A DNA stretch of 64,000 bases from Pseudomonas abietaniphila. GTDB taxonomy: Bacteria > Pseudomonadota > Gammaproteobacteria > Pseudomonadales > Pseudomonadaceae. Below the pieces are notes generated by a model, which saw only the letters and a program-made list of their open reading frames with translations, ran no database searches and was not told where the DNA came from. A program made the position numbers and the translations under genes. Positions 63,681-64,000 of the stretch are shown here, piece after piece; the stretch's first letter is position 1, and every line of letters starts with the position of its first letter. Location: contig NZ_FNCO01000011.1 in the NCBI RefSeq assembly GCF_900100795.1, forward strand, positions 202,162 to 266,161, in the 5' to 3' direction.

Positions 63681-64000
63681 ACGCGATGCTCGAAAAAACA
63701 CGGGGCCATGGCGATCTGCTCAATCAGTACGTCAAGAAAATCCTCACCTCGCGCGTCTACGACGTGGCCGTGGAAACCCCGCTTCACGGTGCTCGTCAGC
63801 TGTCCGAGCGGCTGGGCAACCAGGTGCTGCTCAAGCGCGAAGACCTGCAGCCGGTGTTTTCCTTCAAGATTCGTGGCGCCTACAACAAGCTGGCGCAACT
63901 GAGCACGGAAGAGCTGGCGCGGGGCGTGGTCACGGCGTCGGCGGGCAACCACGCGCAAGGCCTGGCGCTGGCGGCGAAGACCCTGGGTGTGTCGGCGACG
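63677..64000 (+). CDS. ilvA: Threonine ammonia-lyase, biosynthetic (N-terminal part)
   Basis: Open to the end of the window (108 codons visible). Sequence YVKKILTSRVYDVAVETPL, LLKREDLQPVFSFKIRGAYNK and ASAGNHAQGLALAAK matches biosynthetic threonine deaminase; the PLP lysine is Lys64 in SFKIRGAYNK. It converts threonine to 2-oxobutyrate, the first committed step to isoleucine. The start at 63677 overlaps the upstream ORF; an in-frame ATG at 63686 is possible. The regulatory C-terminal ACT-like domain would lie beyond the window. Confidence 0.95.
   Translation, partial: MNAMLEKTRGHGDLLNQYVKKILTSRVYDVAVETPLHGARQLSERLGNQVLLKREDLQPVFSFKIRGAYNKLAQLSTEELARGVVTASAGNHAQGLALAAKTLGVSAT

Overview
The window is a piece of a Pseudomonas chromosome. 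The evidence is the gene order bpt-infA-clpA-clpS-cspD-icd-idh-nudJ-mnmA-hflD-purB-roxA, the fused nuoCD gene, the presence of both a dimeric and a monomeric isocitrate dehydrogenase, high-GC codon usage, and several families of pseudomonad palindromic repeats. The isocitrate lyase is the short 441-residue form, unlike the longer enzyme known from P. aeruginosa, so a fluorescens/syringae-type lineage is likelier. The species cannot be fixed from this sequence alone.

Layout. 1-13.8 kb is housekeeping: protein turnover by the N-degron route (bpt, clpA, clpS), translation initiation (infA), a CspD-type cold-shock protein, two isocitrate dehydrogenases transcribed divergently, tRNA thiolation (mnmA), purine synthesis (purB) and ribosomal protein L16 hydroxylation (roxA). 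13.9-16.5 kb holds an exported secretin-N-domain protein and aceA (isocitrate lyase). Together with icd and idh, aceA places three enzymes that compete for isocitrate within 12 kb. 17.0-31.9 kb is the complete NADH dehydrogenase I operon, nuoA-nuoN, with a Fur-like box upstream. 32-36 kb holds chemoreceptor and transporter genes separated by repeat-rich gaps. 36-44.5 kb holds a second chemoreceptor, a PepSY-PepSY-response regulator-histidine kinase operon, a patatin-like phospholipase, queD and an omptin outer-membrane protease. 44.7-51.3 kb is a leftward run of pepN, two DUF genes, a rhomboid protease, a metallophosphatase and nadK. 52-62.9 kb is more accessory: DUF1853, arsB next to a fosmidomycin-resistance-type transporter, a second MFS transporter, a PLP enzyme, a 2,4-dienoyl-CoA reductase, a nitrilase-fold protein that lacks its catalytic cysteine, and an AraC regulator. 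The window ends inside ilvA.

The most informative signals outside the large genes are these. (1) An apparently complete transcription attenuator sits in front of ilvA: a 21-codon leader peptide with an Ile-Ile-Ile-Thr-Ala-Ile-Pro-Val run and four RNA segments able to form mutually exclusive antiterminator and terminator hairpins. It is followed by a second isoleucine-rich mini-ORF whose stop codon overlaps the ilvA start. (2) An unlisted 28-residue acidic ORF lies downstream of the AraC gene. (3) Perfect TGTAGTGC/GCACTACA inverted repeats lie upstream of aceA. (4) A near-consensus Fur box lies upstream of nuoA. (5) Composite repeat islands share one architecture: inverted long repeats flanking a REP pair. 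One related gap also carries an (GATCAA)n tandem array.
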